Shown here: positions 1 to 9,819 of the stretch, one piece after another | How the letters are laid out: each line of letters opens with the position of its first letter | Position numbering within the stretch: position 1 is the stretch's first letter | Assembly: GCA_019639115.1 (NCBI GenBank) | Contig: JAHBSM010000002.1 | Coordinates: 62,001 to 126,000 of the forward strand | Direction: 5' to 3' | DNA from: Acidobacteriota bacterium | Lineage (GTDB): Bacteria; Acidobacteriota; Blastocatellia; Pyrinomonadales; Pyrinomonadaceae | DNA: 64,000 bases | Position numbers and translations under genes: made by a program | Notes under the pieces: model-generated | Told to the model about the DNA's origin: nothing | Seen by the model: only the letters and a program-made list of their open reading frames with translations | The model's database searches: none

Positions 1-986
1 ACGATCGATATCACGACGCTGATGTTGAACAACGCCTGAACGATCAGTCCGGTGATAACGCCGATACCTAAAAGCATGCCAAACCTGTCAGGAGCATTCA
101 GAGCCGCCCTCGTGCCCCGCCACAGCAGGACCCCGAACAAAACAAGGACGGCAAGCGTCCCGATCAAGCCTAATTCTTCACCTACCACGGAAAAAATGAA
201 GTCGGAATACGGGTATGGCAAATAGAAAAGTTTTGCCTGTCCCTTTGCAAAGCCCTCGCCGTAGATCCCTCCGGATCCGATCGCAAAGAGCGATTGGACG
301 ACCTGATAGCCTTCGCCCTCGGAGTATTTGAACGGGTCCATGAACGCCATCAGCCGGGCAACCCGCCACGGAGCCAGCAACAGAGCGGCCACACCCGCCG
401 CAAACATCGCCAGCACAAGCGATGCAACGTGCATCAGACGGGCTCCGGCGGCGAAATAAACAGTCGCAAATACAGCACAAAGGACCATGGTCGTCCCCAG
501 GTCTTTTTCCAGCATCACAAGCGCCGCAAGCACGCCGAAAACTGCGGTCGACGGGAGCACACCGGCCAACAGGTCGCCGACCTTTTTCTCGCGGATCGTA
601 AGGAACCAAGCCAGGAACAACGGCAGAACAAGCTTCGTCACTTCTGACGGCTGGACCGAGAACGTGCCCAGGCGGATCCAACGCCTCGCCCCATTTATCG
701 GCGGGAAGAAAAGAACGGCGATCAGCAGCCCAATAGTCACGGCCAAGAGAGCGAAGACGACCCACCGACGGTTCAGTGAATGATAGTCGAGCCGCCCAAG
801 GGCCAACATCACGGCGATCCCGATACCGACGAAAAGGATCTGTTTGTAGAAGTATCCGAATTGGCTCGTTTCCTGGCTTTCTTTGAACGCGATCATCGCG
901 GAAGCGCTGTAGACCATAAGCGAACCGAACAGCGCCAGGCCCGCCGCTGTTGCCGTCATGATCCAATCTTGTCGTCCCGCTTTCAT
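1..986 (-). CDS. ftsW: Cell division lipid II polymerase FtsW (3' end cut by window edge)
   Basis: Reading the minus strand from the ATG at 984-986 gives an open frame of 328 codons with no stop before the window edge. The protein is strongly hydrophobic with repeated membrane segments. It carries SEDS-family signatures: GARRWIRLG followed by QPSEVTKLVLPLFLAW, LEKDLGTTMV, and the motif GSGGIYGEGFAKGQ with PYPYSDFIFSVVGEELG. SEDS proteins polymerise lipid II into septal peptidoglycan with a partner transpeptidase. The start lies 17 bp after the murD stop and follows the purine-rich AAGAGACGA. Its place as last visible gene of the dcw cluster favours FtsW over RodA. The C-terminal few dozen residues are missing. 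Confidence 0.93.
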   Translation of the reverse strand, partial: MKAGRQDWIMTATAAGLALFGSLMVYSASAMIAFKESQETSQFGYFYKQILFVGIGIAVMLALGRLDYHSLNRRWVVFALLAVTIGLLIAVLFFPPINGARRWIRLGTFSVQPSEVTKLVLPLFLAWFLTIREKKVGDLLAGVLPSTAVFGVLAALVMLEKDLGTTMVLCAVFATVYFAAGARLMHVASLVLAMFAAGVAALLLAPWRVARLMAFMDPFKYSEGEGYQVVQSLFAIGSGGIYGEGFAKGQAKLFYLPYPYSDFIFSVVGEELGLIGTLAVLVLFGVLLWRGTRAALNAPDRFGMLLGIGVITGLIVQALFNISVVISI

Positions 987-1003
987 TCGTCTCTTGTTGT
1001 CTA

Positions 1004-2383
1004 TCAGGCCGAGACTGAACCGCTCCCAAACTCGGCAACGCATGCTTTGAAAGCACGTCCGCGTTCCTCAAAACTATTGAACATATCAAAACTCGCGCAA
1101 GCCGGTGCGAGCAGAACCGAGTCCCCACGGCCCGCAAGCTCGCGAGCGGCCCGCACGGCATCGGCGAAGGAACCGGCTCGCGTTATGTCGCAAACGCCCC
1201 TTAACTGTTCCGCGATATTGTCCGCGTCCTCGCCGAGCACAACAACTGCCCTGACTGAGCGGGTGATCAACGGCACAAGCGGCGCGTACGGCGCGTTCTT
1301 TCCGCGTCCGCCGAGTATCAGCACCGTCTTGCCTTCGTCCTCCGCCAGAGCTTCGAGAGCTTTGACCGCCGCGTCCACTGACGTTGCTTTGGAATCGTTG
1401 TAGTAACGGACGCCGTCGATCTCGGCTACGAATTCGATCCTGTGCTCGACGCCGCGAAATTCAGCGACCGCCCGTCGGGTCGCATCGACTCCGGCACCGC
1501 ATGCCAATGCCGCGGCGAACGCTGCCAGCACATTCTCGACGTTATGAAGCCCGCGGAGAAATATCTCGTCTCTCGTGGTGAGCACTGTCTCGCCGTCCCC
1601 GGTCCTACGGACAAGCTCTCGCCCACGGAGAAAGCAGCCGTGCTCGAGCTCTCTGGTTACGCTGAACAATTCGACGCGGCCTCGCAGCCCCGCGGCCCAG
1701 GCCGCGGTTATTTCGTTATCCGCATTCAGGATCGCGACGTCCTCCGGCGTCTGGTTCATGAACAAACGATGCTTTGCGGCCGCGTAATCCATGAACGAAT
1801 CGTACCGGTCGAGATGATTGGGTGTAACGTTCAGGCAGAGGCCGACCCGTGGACGCAGATCAACGATCGTCTCTAGCTGAAAACTGGACAGCTCAGCAAC
1901 GATCCATGAATCTGCATTGGTACGGCCGACCAGATCGAGCAGCGGAGTCCCTATATTGCCGCCGACGTGCGTATCAAATCCATTGGCCCTGAGTATCTCA
2001 CCGATCAAGGCCGTGGTCGTGGTCTTGCCGTTCGATCCCGTTATGCCGACGATACGGCCCTCGAGGAACCTGTAGGCGAGTTCGACTTCGCCTATCACCT
2101 CGCCGTCCTTGCGTTCGACATACCTTGCGGGGATCGATCTCGTCGGAACTCCCGGAGAAATGACCACAAGGTCTATCTGGTCGAGCAGCCACGATGGCAA
2201 GTCGCCATCCATCAGTCCAACGCTGTGCGAGCCGCGGAGGGCAGCAGCCGCTTCGGGCCACTTCTCAATAGGTTTTCGGTCGTGCAAAGCGACGACAGCT
2301 CCGCGTTCGGCCAAAAATCTAGCCGAGCTAATGCCCGAAACGCCTGCCCCGAGAACCAATGCTTTTCTTCCCTTTAGCTCCAT
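1004..2383 (-). CDS. murD: UDP-N-acetylmuramoylalanine--D-glutamate ligase MurD
   Basis: A 459-residue cytoplasmic Mur ligase that adds D-glutamate to UDP-MurNAc-L-Ala using ATP. The N-terminus has a Rossmann-like GAGVSG (residues 12-17). The ATP-binding loop GSNGKTT sits at about 116-122. The central domain has LNVTPNHLDRYDS, and the C-terminal domain has YNDSKATSVDA, the usual MurD substrate motif. Length matches the family (about 440-470). It starts 7 bp downstream of the mraY stop and is followed 17 bp later by ftsW, so it is an internal gene of the dcw operon. Confidence 0.97.
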   Translation of the reverse strand: MELKGRKALVLGAGVSGISSARFLAERGAVVALHDRKPIEKWPEAAAALRGSHSVGLMDGDLPSWLLDQIDLVVISPGVPTRSIPARYVERKDGEVIGEVELAYRFLEGRIVGITGSNGKTTTTALIGEILRANGFDTHVGGNIGTPLLDLVGRTNADSWIVAELSSFQLETIVDLRPRVGLCLNVTPNHLDRYDSFMDYAAAKHRLFMNQTPEDVAILNADNEITAAWAAGLRGRVELFSVTRELEHGCFLRGRELVRRTGDGETVLTTRDEIFLRGLHNVENVLAAFAAALACGAGVDATRRAVAEFRGVEHRIEFVAEIDGVRYYNDSKATSVDAAVKALEALAEDEGKTVLILGGRGKNAPYAPLVPLITRSVRAVVVLGEDADNIAEQLRGVCDITRAGSFADAVRAARELAGRGDSVLLAPACASFDMFNSFEERGRAFKACVAEFGSGSVSA

Positions 2384-2390
2384 TGGCCAA

Positions 2391-3533
2391 CTATCTGAGT
2401 TTCAGCGTCGAGAGGCTCATCAACGCGAACAATATCGCAACGATCACGAAACGGAACACGATCTTTGGTTCCTTCCAGCCCGCAAGCTGAAAATGGTGGT
2501 GGAGCGGCGATTGCAGAAAGATCCGCTTGCCGACGCCTCCCGTACGTTTGGTGAATTTGAAGAACGAGACCTGGATCATCACTGACAGTGCCTCGATCAC
2601 AAAGATGCCGCCGATGAACGGCAGCAGAAATTCCTGTTTGGTCAGAACGGCTACGGTCCCGAGAGCTCCGCCTATCGCAAGCGATCCGACGTCGCCCATA
2701 AAGACCTCGGCGGGCGGCGAATTGAACCATAGGAACCCGAGGCTCGCACCGACCATCGCTCCGCAAAAGACCGTGAGCTCGCCCGCCGCCGGATTGAATG
2801 TGATGTCCAGATACTCCGCCCAGCGTCGATCGCTCCCGACATAAGTGAGCGCCGTCAACGCCGCCATGGCGATGAACGTCACGCTGGTCGCAAGTCCGTC
2901 GAGCCCGTCCGTCAGGTTGACCGCGTTTGAAGAGCCAAGCAGAATAAAGCCCATGAATATAAGGTAAACCCATGCAGGTATTACGCTTATGCCATTGGTG
3001 TCCGCTGTTTCCTTAATGAACGGAATGCTTAGGTTCCAGCCGTAGTTCGTCAAAAAATAGAGAACGGCCCAGACGGCGAGCGTTGTCACGAGCTGCCCGA
3101 GCAGCTTCTGGCGTCCGGTCAATCCGAGGCTTCGTTTTTTTACGATCTTTATGTAGTCATCTATAAAACCGATGGCCCCGAAAGCCGTAGTAGCTCCGAG
3201 GGCCAGCCACAGATAGATGCCGTCTAGTTTGGCCCACAGCAGCGTCGATATGATCACTGATCCGATGATCAGTACGCCGCCCATCGTTGGCGTGCCCTTC
3301 TTTGCCTGATGCTCTTCTGAGAGTTCTTCGCGGATCTCCTGGCCGACCTTGAGTTCGGTCAGCTTTCGAATGACCGTCTTACCCAGCAGGAGCGAGATAA
3401 GCAAAGCCGTGATCGTGGCCCAGGTCGTGCGAAAGGTGACGTATTGGAAGACGTTGAGGCCCTTGTAGAAATAGGACTCGCTCGCGCTGCCGTACGATCT
3501 GTAGATGAGCTGGTAAAGAAGATGGTAAAGCAT
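2391..3533 (-). CDS. mraY: Phospho-N-acetylmuramoyl-pentapeptide-transferase MraY
   Basis: A 380-residue polytopic membrane enzyme that transfers phospho-MurNAc-pentapeptide to undecaprenyl phosphate, giving lipid I. The family signature [12 protein letters not shown] is at residues 75-86 and the catalytic aspartate pair is in GFIDDYIK (about 122-129). [13 protein letters not shown] supplies the third active-site region. About ten membrane segments are visible and the C-terminus has the HHHFQLAGW motif. It lies between murF (22 bp upstream) and murD (7 bp downstream), as in canonical dcw clusters. Confidence 0.98.
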   Translation of the reverse strand: MLYHLLYQLIYRSYGSASESYFYKGLNVFQYVTFRTTWATITALLISLLLGKTVIRKLTELKVGQEIREELSEEHQAKKGTPTMGGVLIIGSVIISTLLWAKLDGIYLWLALGATTAFGAIGFIDDYIKIVKKRSLGLTGRQKLLGQLVTTLAVWAVLYFLTNYGWNLSIPFIKETADTNGISVIPAWVYLIFMGFILLGSSNAVNLTDGLDGLATSVTFIAMAALTALTYVGSDRRWAEYLDITFNPAAGELTVFCGAMVGASLGFLWFNSPPAEVFMGDVGSLAIGGALGTVAVLTKQEFLLPFIGGIFVIEALSVMIQVSFFKFTKRTGGVGKRIFLQSPLHHHFQLAGWKEPKIVFRFVIVAILFALMSLSTLKLR

Positions 3534-3555
3534 GACCGGTTCTGGCCTCGCGAGA

Positions 3556-5031
3556 TCAACTGCGAACTGCGGCCGCGTTCACCTCCAGTTCGAAATCTCT
3601 CAGAAGGCGTTCTAATACCTTCTCCGTGCGGACGCCCCGCGAGCCTTTTACAAGTATCACGTCGCCTGCCTTTACGCTTCGGCTCAAGATCTCCGCCGCC
3701 ATATCCGAATCCGCTGCGAGCTCGACATCCGCAAGTCCTGCCTCTCTGGCTCCTTCCGCCAGATGGACAGCATTCCCTCTGACGGCGATCAAGCGATCTA
3801 CACCGGCAGCAGCCAAGCGGCGTCCAGCCTCGATGTGTGCTTCGCGTGCGAGGTCGCCCAGCTCTAGCATCTCGCCCGCAACGACTATCTTCCGGGCTTC
3901 GCGAGGTGACGCCGCGACCAAGGTTTCTGCCATCGAAACGAGCGCGTCCGGATTAGAGTTATACGAGTCATTGATAACGGTGAATCCGGCAGCAAAATGC
4001 AGGATCTCGCCGCGTTGTGACGGTGATCCGGCCGTGCGGAGCGCTTCAGCGGCCGCCTGCACGGGGATGCCGATGACGCTCGACGCCGCGACCGCAGCCA
4101 GGGCGTTCATTACATTATGCCTGCCGATCAATGGCAGCACGACGTCGGCGTCCCCCTCGGGCGTGGTCATGCGAAAACGCGTTCTGCCAAACCCTTCGAT
4201 CTGAATATCTTCGGCCCTGAGATCTGCATCTGCATCGATCCCGAACGTCACGACGCGTCCATTTACGAGGCCGGCCATCGATGCGACACGCGGGTCGTCC
4301 GCGTTCAGAACTGCCGTGCCGCCGGGTTTCATCCCTTCGACCAATTCGGCTTTTGCTTGTGCGATGCGATCGATCGAACCGAGATGTTCGATATGTACGG
4401 GCAGCACGCAAAGCTCGACCGCGACATCCGGCGGTGTGATCCGGCAAAGCCTCGCGATCTCGTTCATCGGCGTTGACATTCCCATTTCGAGAACCGCAAT
4501 GTCGTATCCCGGGTCCTTACAAAGCTCTAGTACAGTTAGCGGATGCCCGATGCCATTGTTGTAGTTCTTGATATTCTTGAGAACCTTGCGGCCGGATGAA
4601 GCGATCACGTGGGCCGTCAATTCCTTTGCGGTCGTTTTGCCGGCGCTGCCGGTGATCGCGATCACGGGCCCGCCCCAACGCTCATACACGCCTCGAGCGA
4701 GACGCTGAAGCGCGGCTATCGCGTCATCGACAAGCAAAATCCTCGACCGGAACTCCCGAAGCTCCTCGATGTGTTCCTCGAACCGATCTCGGCGCACGAC
4801 CGCGAGAGCCGCTCCGGCCGTCAAAGCCGCCGACGCAAATCTCGTAGCGTCGTCAAAATCGCCGTTGAATCCGTTATTTCGGTAATCCGGCTGGGACAAT
4901 GCAAAAAAGACATCGCCCGCCTTTACCTTCCGCGAATCGACGGCGAATCCTTCAACGTCGCGGTCATGTAAAGCCGGGTCAATGCCGGAAATATCTCCGC
5001 CAATTGTCCGTATCGCTTCAGAGAGTTTCAA
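3556..5031 (-). CDS. murF: UDP-N-acetylmuramoyl-tripeptide--D-alanyl-D-alanine ligase MurF
   Basis: A 491-residue Mur ligase that adds the D-Ala-D-Ala dipeptide. The P-loop GSAGKTT is at about 128-134, followed by [15 protein letters not shown], the MurF-specific loop. EMGMSTP and [12 protein letters not shown], typical of the central and C-terminal domains, follow. The first 45 residues contain the uridine-binding [17 protein letters not shown]. Its ATG overlaps the ftsI stop by 4 bp (ATGA), which suggests translational coupling and leaves no room for murE. Family membership is clear; it could not replace MurE, because the N-terminal and loop motifs are those of MurF. Confidence 0.96.
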   Translation of the reverse strand: MKLSEAIRTIGGDISGIDPALHDRDVEGFAVDSRKVKAGDVFFALSQPDYRNNGFNGDFDDATRFASAALTAGAALAVVRRDRFEEHIEELREFRSRILLVDDAIAALQRLARGVYERWGGPVIAITGSAGKTTAKELTAHVIASSGRKVLKNIKNYNNGIGHPLTVLELCKDPGYDIAVLEMGMSTPMNEIARLCRITPPDVAVELCVLPVHIEHLGSIDRIAQAKAELVEGMKPGGTAVLNADDPRVASMAGLVNGRVVTFGIDADADLRAEDIQIEGFGRTRFRMTTPEGDADVVLPLIGRHNVMNALAAVAASSVIGIPVQAAAEALRTAGSPSQRGEILHFAAGFTVINDSYNSNPDALVSMAETLVAASPREARKIVVAGEMLELGDLAREAHIEAGRRLAAAGVDRLIAVRGNAVHLAEGAREAGLADVELAADSDMAAEILSRSVKAGDVILVKGSRGVRTEKVLERLLRDFELEVNAAAVRS

Positions 5032-7067
5032 CTCGTTATCGTTCTCCTCTCATACCAACGAACGGGCGTAACTTCGCGGGCTGCCGTTCGTTTATCTCGC
5101 TTTCGTCCTTCGTCGGGCGCCTTCTCCGGTTTACCGGCCGGTTTTTGCGAACCCGGCTGGGATGTGACGTTCTTTGCCGGCCCCGAGGCCGATCTCCTTT
5201 CCGGAGTGCCCGCTTCGGCCTTTCTATCCTCGCTTGATTTTGCGCCATTCGCCGGGCCGACCGCTTCAGGTATCTCGGGTTCTGCGGTGTTCATTCTCGC
5301 GATATTGTTGTTCGGACGTACGCCAAGCTCAGGCAGCACCTGCTCGGCTATCGACTTGAATACCGGAGCCGCGACCATTCCGCCATCCCGGCCACCCACC
5401 TTCGGCTCGTCTATTACGATACCGACCACGATCGAAGGGTCGTCGGCCGGTGCCATACCGATAAATGACGATATATATTTGCTTGGATCGACCGATCTGG
5501 TCGTCGAATTGAACTTCCATGCGGTGCCGGTCTTGCCGGCTGCGGTATAGCCGTCGATCTGAGCTCGCCTGCCGGTTCCCGTCAACACGACCTGTTTCAG
5601 CATCCGTCGAAGGTCCCTTGCCGCTTCCGGAGCCATAACTCTAACAGGTTCAGCAACTTCCGGTTGTATCGGGCCCTGCTCCGGCCTTCTGATCTCCTTG
5701 ATTATTCGCGGCTGAAGTCGAATTCCGTCGTTTGCTATCGTCGCAAAAGCAGAGGTCATTTGCAATGCAGTGACCCCGATTTCGTAGCCGATAGACATCG
5801 ACGCGAGCGAGTCACCGTTCCACTTCTCAGGACGGCGAACGATGCCGACAGTTTCGGCCGGTAATTCGATCCCGGTCTTGGCTCCGAACCCAAATCTCTG
5901 GAGCATTGCAAAGAAGTCATCCTTACCGACCCTAAGGCCTGTTTTGATCGCGCAGACATTGCTCGAGTGGGCCAACGCTTCTGCATAATTCACGGTTCCG
6001 ACATAATGCGAATCCCGGAATCGATGGTTCGCGACCTCGATCGTCCCGTTCCCTGCATCGATCATGTCCTCAGGTCTGAACAACCTTTTTTCTAGGCCCG
6101 AGCCATAGGCGATGATCTTAAATACACTGCCAGGCGAATAGACGTTCTGCACGGCTCGATTGATGAGTTCGTCAGGCTTTGCGGCTCCGAGCAGATTGGG
6201 GTCGAATGTCGGATAGTTCGCCAGGGCCAGCACTTCACCGGTCTTTGGGTCCATCACTACCGCCATTCCGGAGTTCGCATTGGCCGCTTTGACGGCATTT
6301 GCCAGGGCCTGCTCGACCTTGAACTGTATCGACGCGCTAAGCGTGAGCTTCACGTCGCCCGGTTCTTCGCCTTCTTCCGTTGATTGGCCGACCACACGGC
6401 CAAGCCTGTCGTGCTGGATCTGGGTCTTGACTATCGAGCCCTGCAGGACGCCATTCTGCGAGAGCTCAATACCCGCAAGCCCTTTGTCGTCCGCGTCGCT
6501 GATACCTACTACTTGTGATGCGAGCGCCTGGTTAGGATACGTCCGCCTCTGGTCCTCATCCCAGAATAATCCTTCGTATCTCGGCAGCTCGGCTTTCTTT
6601 ATAGATATGTCGTCGAGGGCTTTGTTAACTTTCTCGTAGGTCTCGGCATCGACCTTTCTTGCGATGCCGAAATAGGTTTTCTCCTGCGCTTTGGCATCAG
6701 CGAGGCCGCGTGCTAGATCCTGAGCATTCAACTTGAGCAGCTTTGCCAGCTTGCCTGCGGCCGATGCCGGGTCCGCGATCTTTCTCGGATCCGCGAAGAG
6801 AGTATATGCACGTACGCTCATCGCCAGGGCCCGATCGTCCCGGTCGTAGATGGTGCCCCGCATCAGCTTTTCGCGTTTTACGATCTGGCGCTGGCTCACA
6901 GCCATTGCCTTGAGCGCCTTATGCTGGTTCACCTGGAGATGGACGAGCCTGGCCCCGATGCCCAGCATCCAGAACGAGAGCACGCACACGATGAACATAA
7001 ATCGTGTGAAAGCCACCTGACGCTGGTCGTATTTTCGCTTGACGCTGTTCCTTTTCGTCCTTGCCAT
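5028..7067 (-). CDS. ftsI: Septal peptidoglycan transpeptidase (class B penicillin-binding protein, FtsI/PBP3)
   Basis: A 679-residue class B PBP that cross-links septal peptidoglycan. There is a short basic N-terminus, one membrane segment at about residues 19-40, and a pedestal domain starting GTIYDRDDRALAMS. The transpeptidase domain has the catalytic serine in SVFK (314-317), the SSN motif (368-370) and KTG (512-514). After about residue 595 comes a low-complexity K/E/P/S-rich tail with no PASTA domain, unlike many sporulation-type PBPs. The gene lies between ftsL and murF. FtsI is expected to act with the FtsW encoded downstream. Confidence 0.95.
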   Translation of the reverse strand: MARTKRNSVKRKYDQRQVAFTRFMFIVCVLSFWMLGIGARLVHLQVNQHKALKAMAVSQRQIVKREKLMRGTIYDRDDRALAMSVRAYTLFADPRKIADPASAAGKLAKLLKLNAQDLARGLADAKAQEKTYFGIARKVDAETYEKVNKALDDISIKKAELPRYEGLFWDEDQRRTYPNQALASQVVGISDADDKGLAGIELSQNGVLQGSIVKTQIQHDRLGRVVGQSTEEGEEPGDVKLTLSASIQFKVEQALANAVKAANANSGMAVVMDPKTGEVLALANYPTFDPNLLGAAKPDELINRAVQNVYSPGSVFKIIAYGSGLEKRLFRPEDMIDAGNGTIEVANHRFRDSHYVGTVNYAEALAHSSNVCAIKTGLRVGKDDFFAMLQRFGFGAKTGIELPAETVGIVRRPEKWNGDSLASMSIGYEIGVTALQMTSAFATIANDGIRLQPRIIKEIRRPEQGPIQPEVAEPVRVMAPEAARDLRRMLKQVVLTGTGRRAQIDGYTAAGKTGTAWKFNSTTRSVDPSKYISSFIGMAPADDPSIVVGIVIDEPKVGGRDGGMVAAPVFKSIAEQVLPELGVRPNNNIARMNTAEPEIPEAVGPANGAKSSEDRKAEAGTPERRSASGPAKNVTSQPGSQKPAGKPEKAPDEGRKRDKRTAAREVTPVRWYERRTITS

Positions 7068-7076
7068 AAACCGTGA

Positions 7077-7568
7077 TCACCTTGCCATCGAAACGATCCT
7101 CTGACGTTCGACCGTACCCGAGACGGCCGCCTGCGGCCGCTCCTGGCCCCGAGCACTCGGCGAAGCGACCAGCGCGGTCTTTGCGACCAATTTCTCTGCG
7201 GGCCGGGGTCGAGCCGCTGCAGTTGAAAGAACCGGACGCGCCGGGTCCGCCGGGCGATCCACAATTGCGGTCGCGGCCGGCTCTGCTATCAGGCTCAGCT
7301 TGCGTGCGGTTCGCAGCAGCTCCGCCGGCGAAGCCGAGTTCTCTTTTGCAGCGATAAGCCTTCGGCGTTCGGACTCGAGTTCGTCCACTTGCTTCCTCAG
7401 ACGTCCATTCCGCATGTTGTAATCGATCGAGGTGAAATGCTGAGTCGCGGCAAAGAATAGGCCTGCGATCACGATCGCAAGGCACATCCCGACCGCCAGC
7501 CAAACGCGGATGGATCCGGCGGCGTTCTGATCTTTTGTTGATGTCCGTCTGCGTGGCACTCTGCTCAT
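7077..7568 (-). CDS. ftsL: FtsL-like cell division protein
   Basis: A 163-residue single-pass protein. It has a basic N-terminus, one membrane segment (about residues 23-43, VWLAVGMCLAIVIAGLFFAA), then a short coiled coil rich in R/K/E (MRNGRLRKQVDELESERRRL) and an alanine/proline-rich tail. This is the FtsL/DivIC layout: a bitopic scaffold linking FtsB to the FtsWI synthase. The frame is open much further upstream, into rsmH, but I chose the ATG at 7566-7568 because GAGGAG lies 8 nt before it and the upstream residues look like translated noise. Sequence conservation is weak, so the name rests on topology and on position between rsmH and ftsI. The tail after about residue 90 is unlike short FtsL proteins. 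Confidence 0.82.
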   Translation of the reverse strand: MSRVPRRRTSTKDQNAAGSIRVWLAVGMCLAIVIAGLFFAATQHFTSIDYNMRNGRLRKQVDELESERRRLIAAKENSASPAELLRTARKLSLIAEPAATAIVDRPADPARPVLSTAAARPRPAEKLVAKTALVASPSARGQERPQAAVSGTVERQRIVSMAR

Positions 7569-7612
7569 GGTTGCTGCTCCTCGTTGGTATCTTTCTTCGG
7601 TGAAACTCTTGT

Positions 7613-8563
7613 CTAAAGTTTTCTGCAAGCCCGAAGTTTGGCGCTTCGTGCTCTGGGATTTTCGGCGACCTCGTCTTGGTCGGGCGTGATCGGCTTTTTC
7701 GTTATGATCTCGACCGATCTGACCGCGCCGCACACGCATTTGGGCATTCGCGGAGGGCAAGTGCATTTTCCCGAAAGCCGGCCGAGCGTCCGCTTGACTA
7801 TCCGGTCCTCGAGCGAATGGAACGAAATAACGGCAAATACCCCTCCGGCCCTCAGCCGTCCGATGCCGCTTGTCAAAAATCCTTCGAGCAATTCGATCTC
7901 GCGATTGACGGCGATGCGTATCGCCTGAAAGGTCCTCGTCGCCGGATGTATCTTGTCGCCGGGCCGTCGTCCGATCGCTTTCTCTACGAGTTCGGCCAGG
8001 TCCGCCGTCGTTTCGATGGGCGTCCCTTTGGCGTTTCGCTCGGCGATCCGTCTGGCGATGATCCGCGAACGCCTTTCCTCGCCATACTGATAAATGATGT
8101 CAGCGAGTGCCTTTTCGTCCGTGTCCCGGAGCAGTTCAGCCGCAGTCGGGATGCCCGCCGATCTGTCCATCCTCATATCGAGAGCCGAATCGGTCCGGAA
8201 ACTAAAACCTCTCTCCGCATCATCGAGCTGCATAGACGAGACCCCGAGATCCGCCACGATACCGTCGATAAGGTCTATCCCAAGATCGTCGAGCACCGTA
8301 TCGATCGCCTCGAAATTGGATCGCACGGCGACGAATCTATCTCCGTACCTCGCAAGCGCTTCGCTCGATATCGAGATCGCTTCTGCGTCCTGGTCAATGC
8401 CGATCACCCGGCAGGAACCGCACGCATCGAGCAGTGCCGCACTGTGGCCGCCGAGGCCCAGCGTCGCATCCGCGTAAACGGCGCCCGGGACGGGTGCGAT
8501 CAGCTCGACCGTCCTGTCCCTTAGGACCGTCTTGTGAATGAACTCGGTCACGGAGGACGCCAT
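7613..8563 (-). CDS. rsmH: 16S rRNA (cytosine1402-N4)-methyltransferase RsmH
   Basis: About 316 residues. This SAM-dependent enzyme N4-methylates C1402 of 16S rRNA. It starts with FIHKTVLRD and has the SAM-binding DATLGLGGHSAALL, then DGIVADLGVSSMQLDDAERGF, the family signature. The C-terminal part has ISFHSLEDRIVK and CTCPPRMPKCVCG, both typical. The frame extends upstream to a GTG at 8618-8620, and a TTG sits two codons before the chosen ATG with GGGAG 11 nt ahead of it. The ATG at 8561-8563 gives the usual N-terminus. It is the first gene of the visible dcw operon; mraZ is not in front of it. Confidence 0.95.
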   Translation of the reverse strand: MASSVTEFIHKTVLRDRTVELIAPVPGAVYADATLGLGGHSAALLDACGSCRVIGIDQDAEAISISSEALARYGDRFVAVRSNFEAIDTVLDDLGIDLIDGIVADLGVSSMQLDDAERGFSFRTDSALDMRMDRSAGIPTAAELLRDTDEKALADIIYQYGEERRSRIIARRIAERNAKGTPIETTADLAELVEKAIGRRPGDKIHPATRTFQAIRIAVNREIELLEGFLTSGIGRLRAGGVFAVISFHSLEDRIVKRTLGRLSGKCTCPPRMPKCVCGAVRSVEIITKKPITPDQDEVAENPRARSAKLRACRKL

Positions 8564-8957
8564 CTTCAAAGAGCAGACTTCTCCCGTCGGCAATCGTCCG
8601 CTTTCGCTGCACGGCTGCACCCGGATCTGGTTGAATTTTTAGTGGATCTAAGTTTTCGGCTTACGAGAACGGCCTTGCCTGTCCTGCACTGACCGTTGTT
8701 CGTTCGCCGCGTTGACCGATCAACTTCGGAGGCATTATTGCTTAAGGTGCTTAAACCACCGACGCAATTATGCCGTTGCAAATATACCTGCAAGGTTGTC
8801 AATCAACGCTAAAGTGAATATTAAACCGATTGTGGCGAATGTGTCAACTGATATTTTAGCGCTTTAGCTGTTATGCAGTCTCTTAAGCCTGATCGAGCCC
8901 TTTGGTATATCTGTCGGCGTTGTAATACGATGTTCTGCGGCCTTTTACGGGCGCTGT
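8564..8957. other. Divergent intergenic region between rsmH and the ZIP transporter
   Basis: 394 bp without a convincing gene. Short frames here have no family motifs. It is more AT-rich than the flanks around 8740-8880. On the minus strand it contains a sigma70-like promoter candidate for the dcw operon, listed separately. mraZ, which precedes rsmH in many bacteria, is not present here. No hairpin of terminator type was found. Confidence 0.6.
8818..8847 (-). promoter_or_regulatory. Candidate sigma70 promoter of the dcw operon
   Basis: On the minus strand a perfect TTGACA (8842-8847) is followed after 18 bp by TAATAT (8818-8823), a 4/6 match to the -10 consensus. It would leave a leader of roughly 250 nt before rsmH, which is long. 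A start point closer to the gene cannot be excluded. The consensus -35 is the main support. Confidence 0.35.
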
Positions 8958-9758
8958 ATGTCGCCAGAATTTTTGCAGATATTGATCTTCGGCACACTTG
9001 CCGCGCTCGGTAACGTCGCGGGAGGGATGATCCTGTTCCCTTCCGCCTGGCGGGAGTTCAGCAGGCGATACCTGCGGTATCTGCTGGCATTGGCCGCGGG
9101 ATTCATGCTCTCGGTTGTGTTGCTCGAGATGTTTCCCGCGATCATATCCCTGTGGCAGCAGCGTTATCCCGGAGACGAGAACGGACTTTTTCTGCCGATG
9201 CTACTGGTCGTCGTCGGTTATCTCCTGACACAATTCTTTGAGCACACGATCGCGCCGCACTTTCACCTCGGTGAGGAGGTCCACGCAGGCGAATTGATCA
9301 GGACGCGAACAGCGTACACGGCGACGGCGGGTATGCTGATCCACACATTTTTGGACGGCATGGCGATAGCCGCTGCCTCTCAGGTCGGCGCAGGACTCGG
9401 ATTCATTGTGTTTGTGGCCATAGTGCTTCATAAGTTCCCCGAGGGCTTCACGATCGGCTCGATGATCCTGGCAACCGGGAGCGGGATCCGCAAAGTGGTG
9501 GTCGCGACCTCTCTTTTAGGATTTGCGACCCTCGCGGGTGCGGTCATCTTTCATTACGTCGGATCGATCTCGGCCGAAGCCGTTGCATACACTCTTCCGC
9601 TTGCGGGCGGAGTGACGCTGTATGTAGCCGCCAGCGACCTGATACCTGAGGTCAATCACCATGGCGGACATCACGCGAGTGTTTCTTTGTCGGTCTTTGC
9701 GGGTGTCGCGTTATTCTTTGGAGCTCACTTCATACTGCACAGCTATGTCGGCCATTAG
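8958..9758 (+). CDS. ZIP family divalent metal transporter
   Basis: A 266-residue membrane protein with about eight hydrophobic segments. The two paired helices of the ZIP metal path are clear: HTFLDGMAIAA and VLHKFPEGFTIGS carry the conserved His/Asp/Glu ligands. A histidine-containing loop (HTIAPHFHLGEE) lies between the third and fourth segments, and a histidine cluster (NHHGGHHA) lies near the C-terminus. ZIP proteins import zinc, iron or manganese into the cytoplasm; which metal cannot be told from sequence. It stands alone on the plus strand, divergent from dcw. I see no obvious Zur or Fur box. Confidence 0.9.
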   Translation: MSPEFLQILIFGTLAALGNVAGGMILFPSAWREFSRRYLRYLLALAAGFMLSVVLLEMFPAIISLWQQRYPGDENGLFLPMLLVVVGYLLTQFFEHTIAPHFHLGEEVHAGELIRTRTAYTATAGMLIHTFLDGMAIAAASQVGAGLGFIVFVAIVLHKFPEGFTIGSMILATGSGIRKVVVATSLLGFATLAGAVIFHYVGSISAEAVAYTLPLAGGVTLYVAASDLIPEVNHHGGHHASVSLSVFAGVALFFGAHFILHSYVGH

Positions 9759-9819
9759 GCAAAAGCCGGGAACTTTAGGACGCGGCATGACGTAATCGAT
9801 ACCGGAGGGATTTGGTACG

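Noticed and set aside
178..1161. 327-aa minus-strand frame
   Set aside because: It is rich in R, C and G and lacks membrane or domain patterns. Another minus-strand frame over the same bases encodes clear FtsW.
7676..8524. 282-aa plus-strand frame
   Set aside because: Antisense to rsmH; no recognisable domain.
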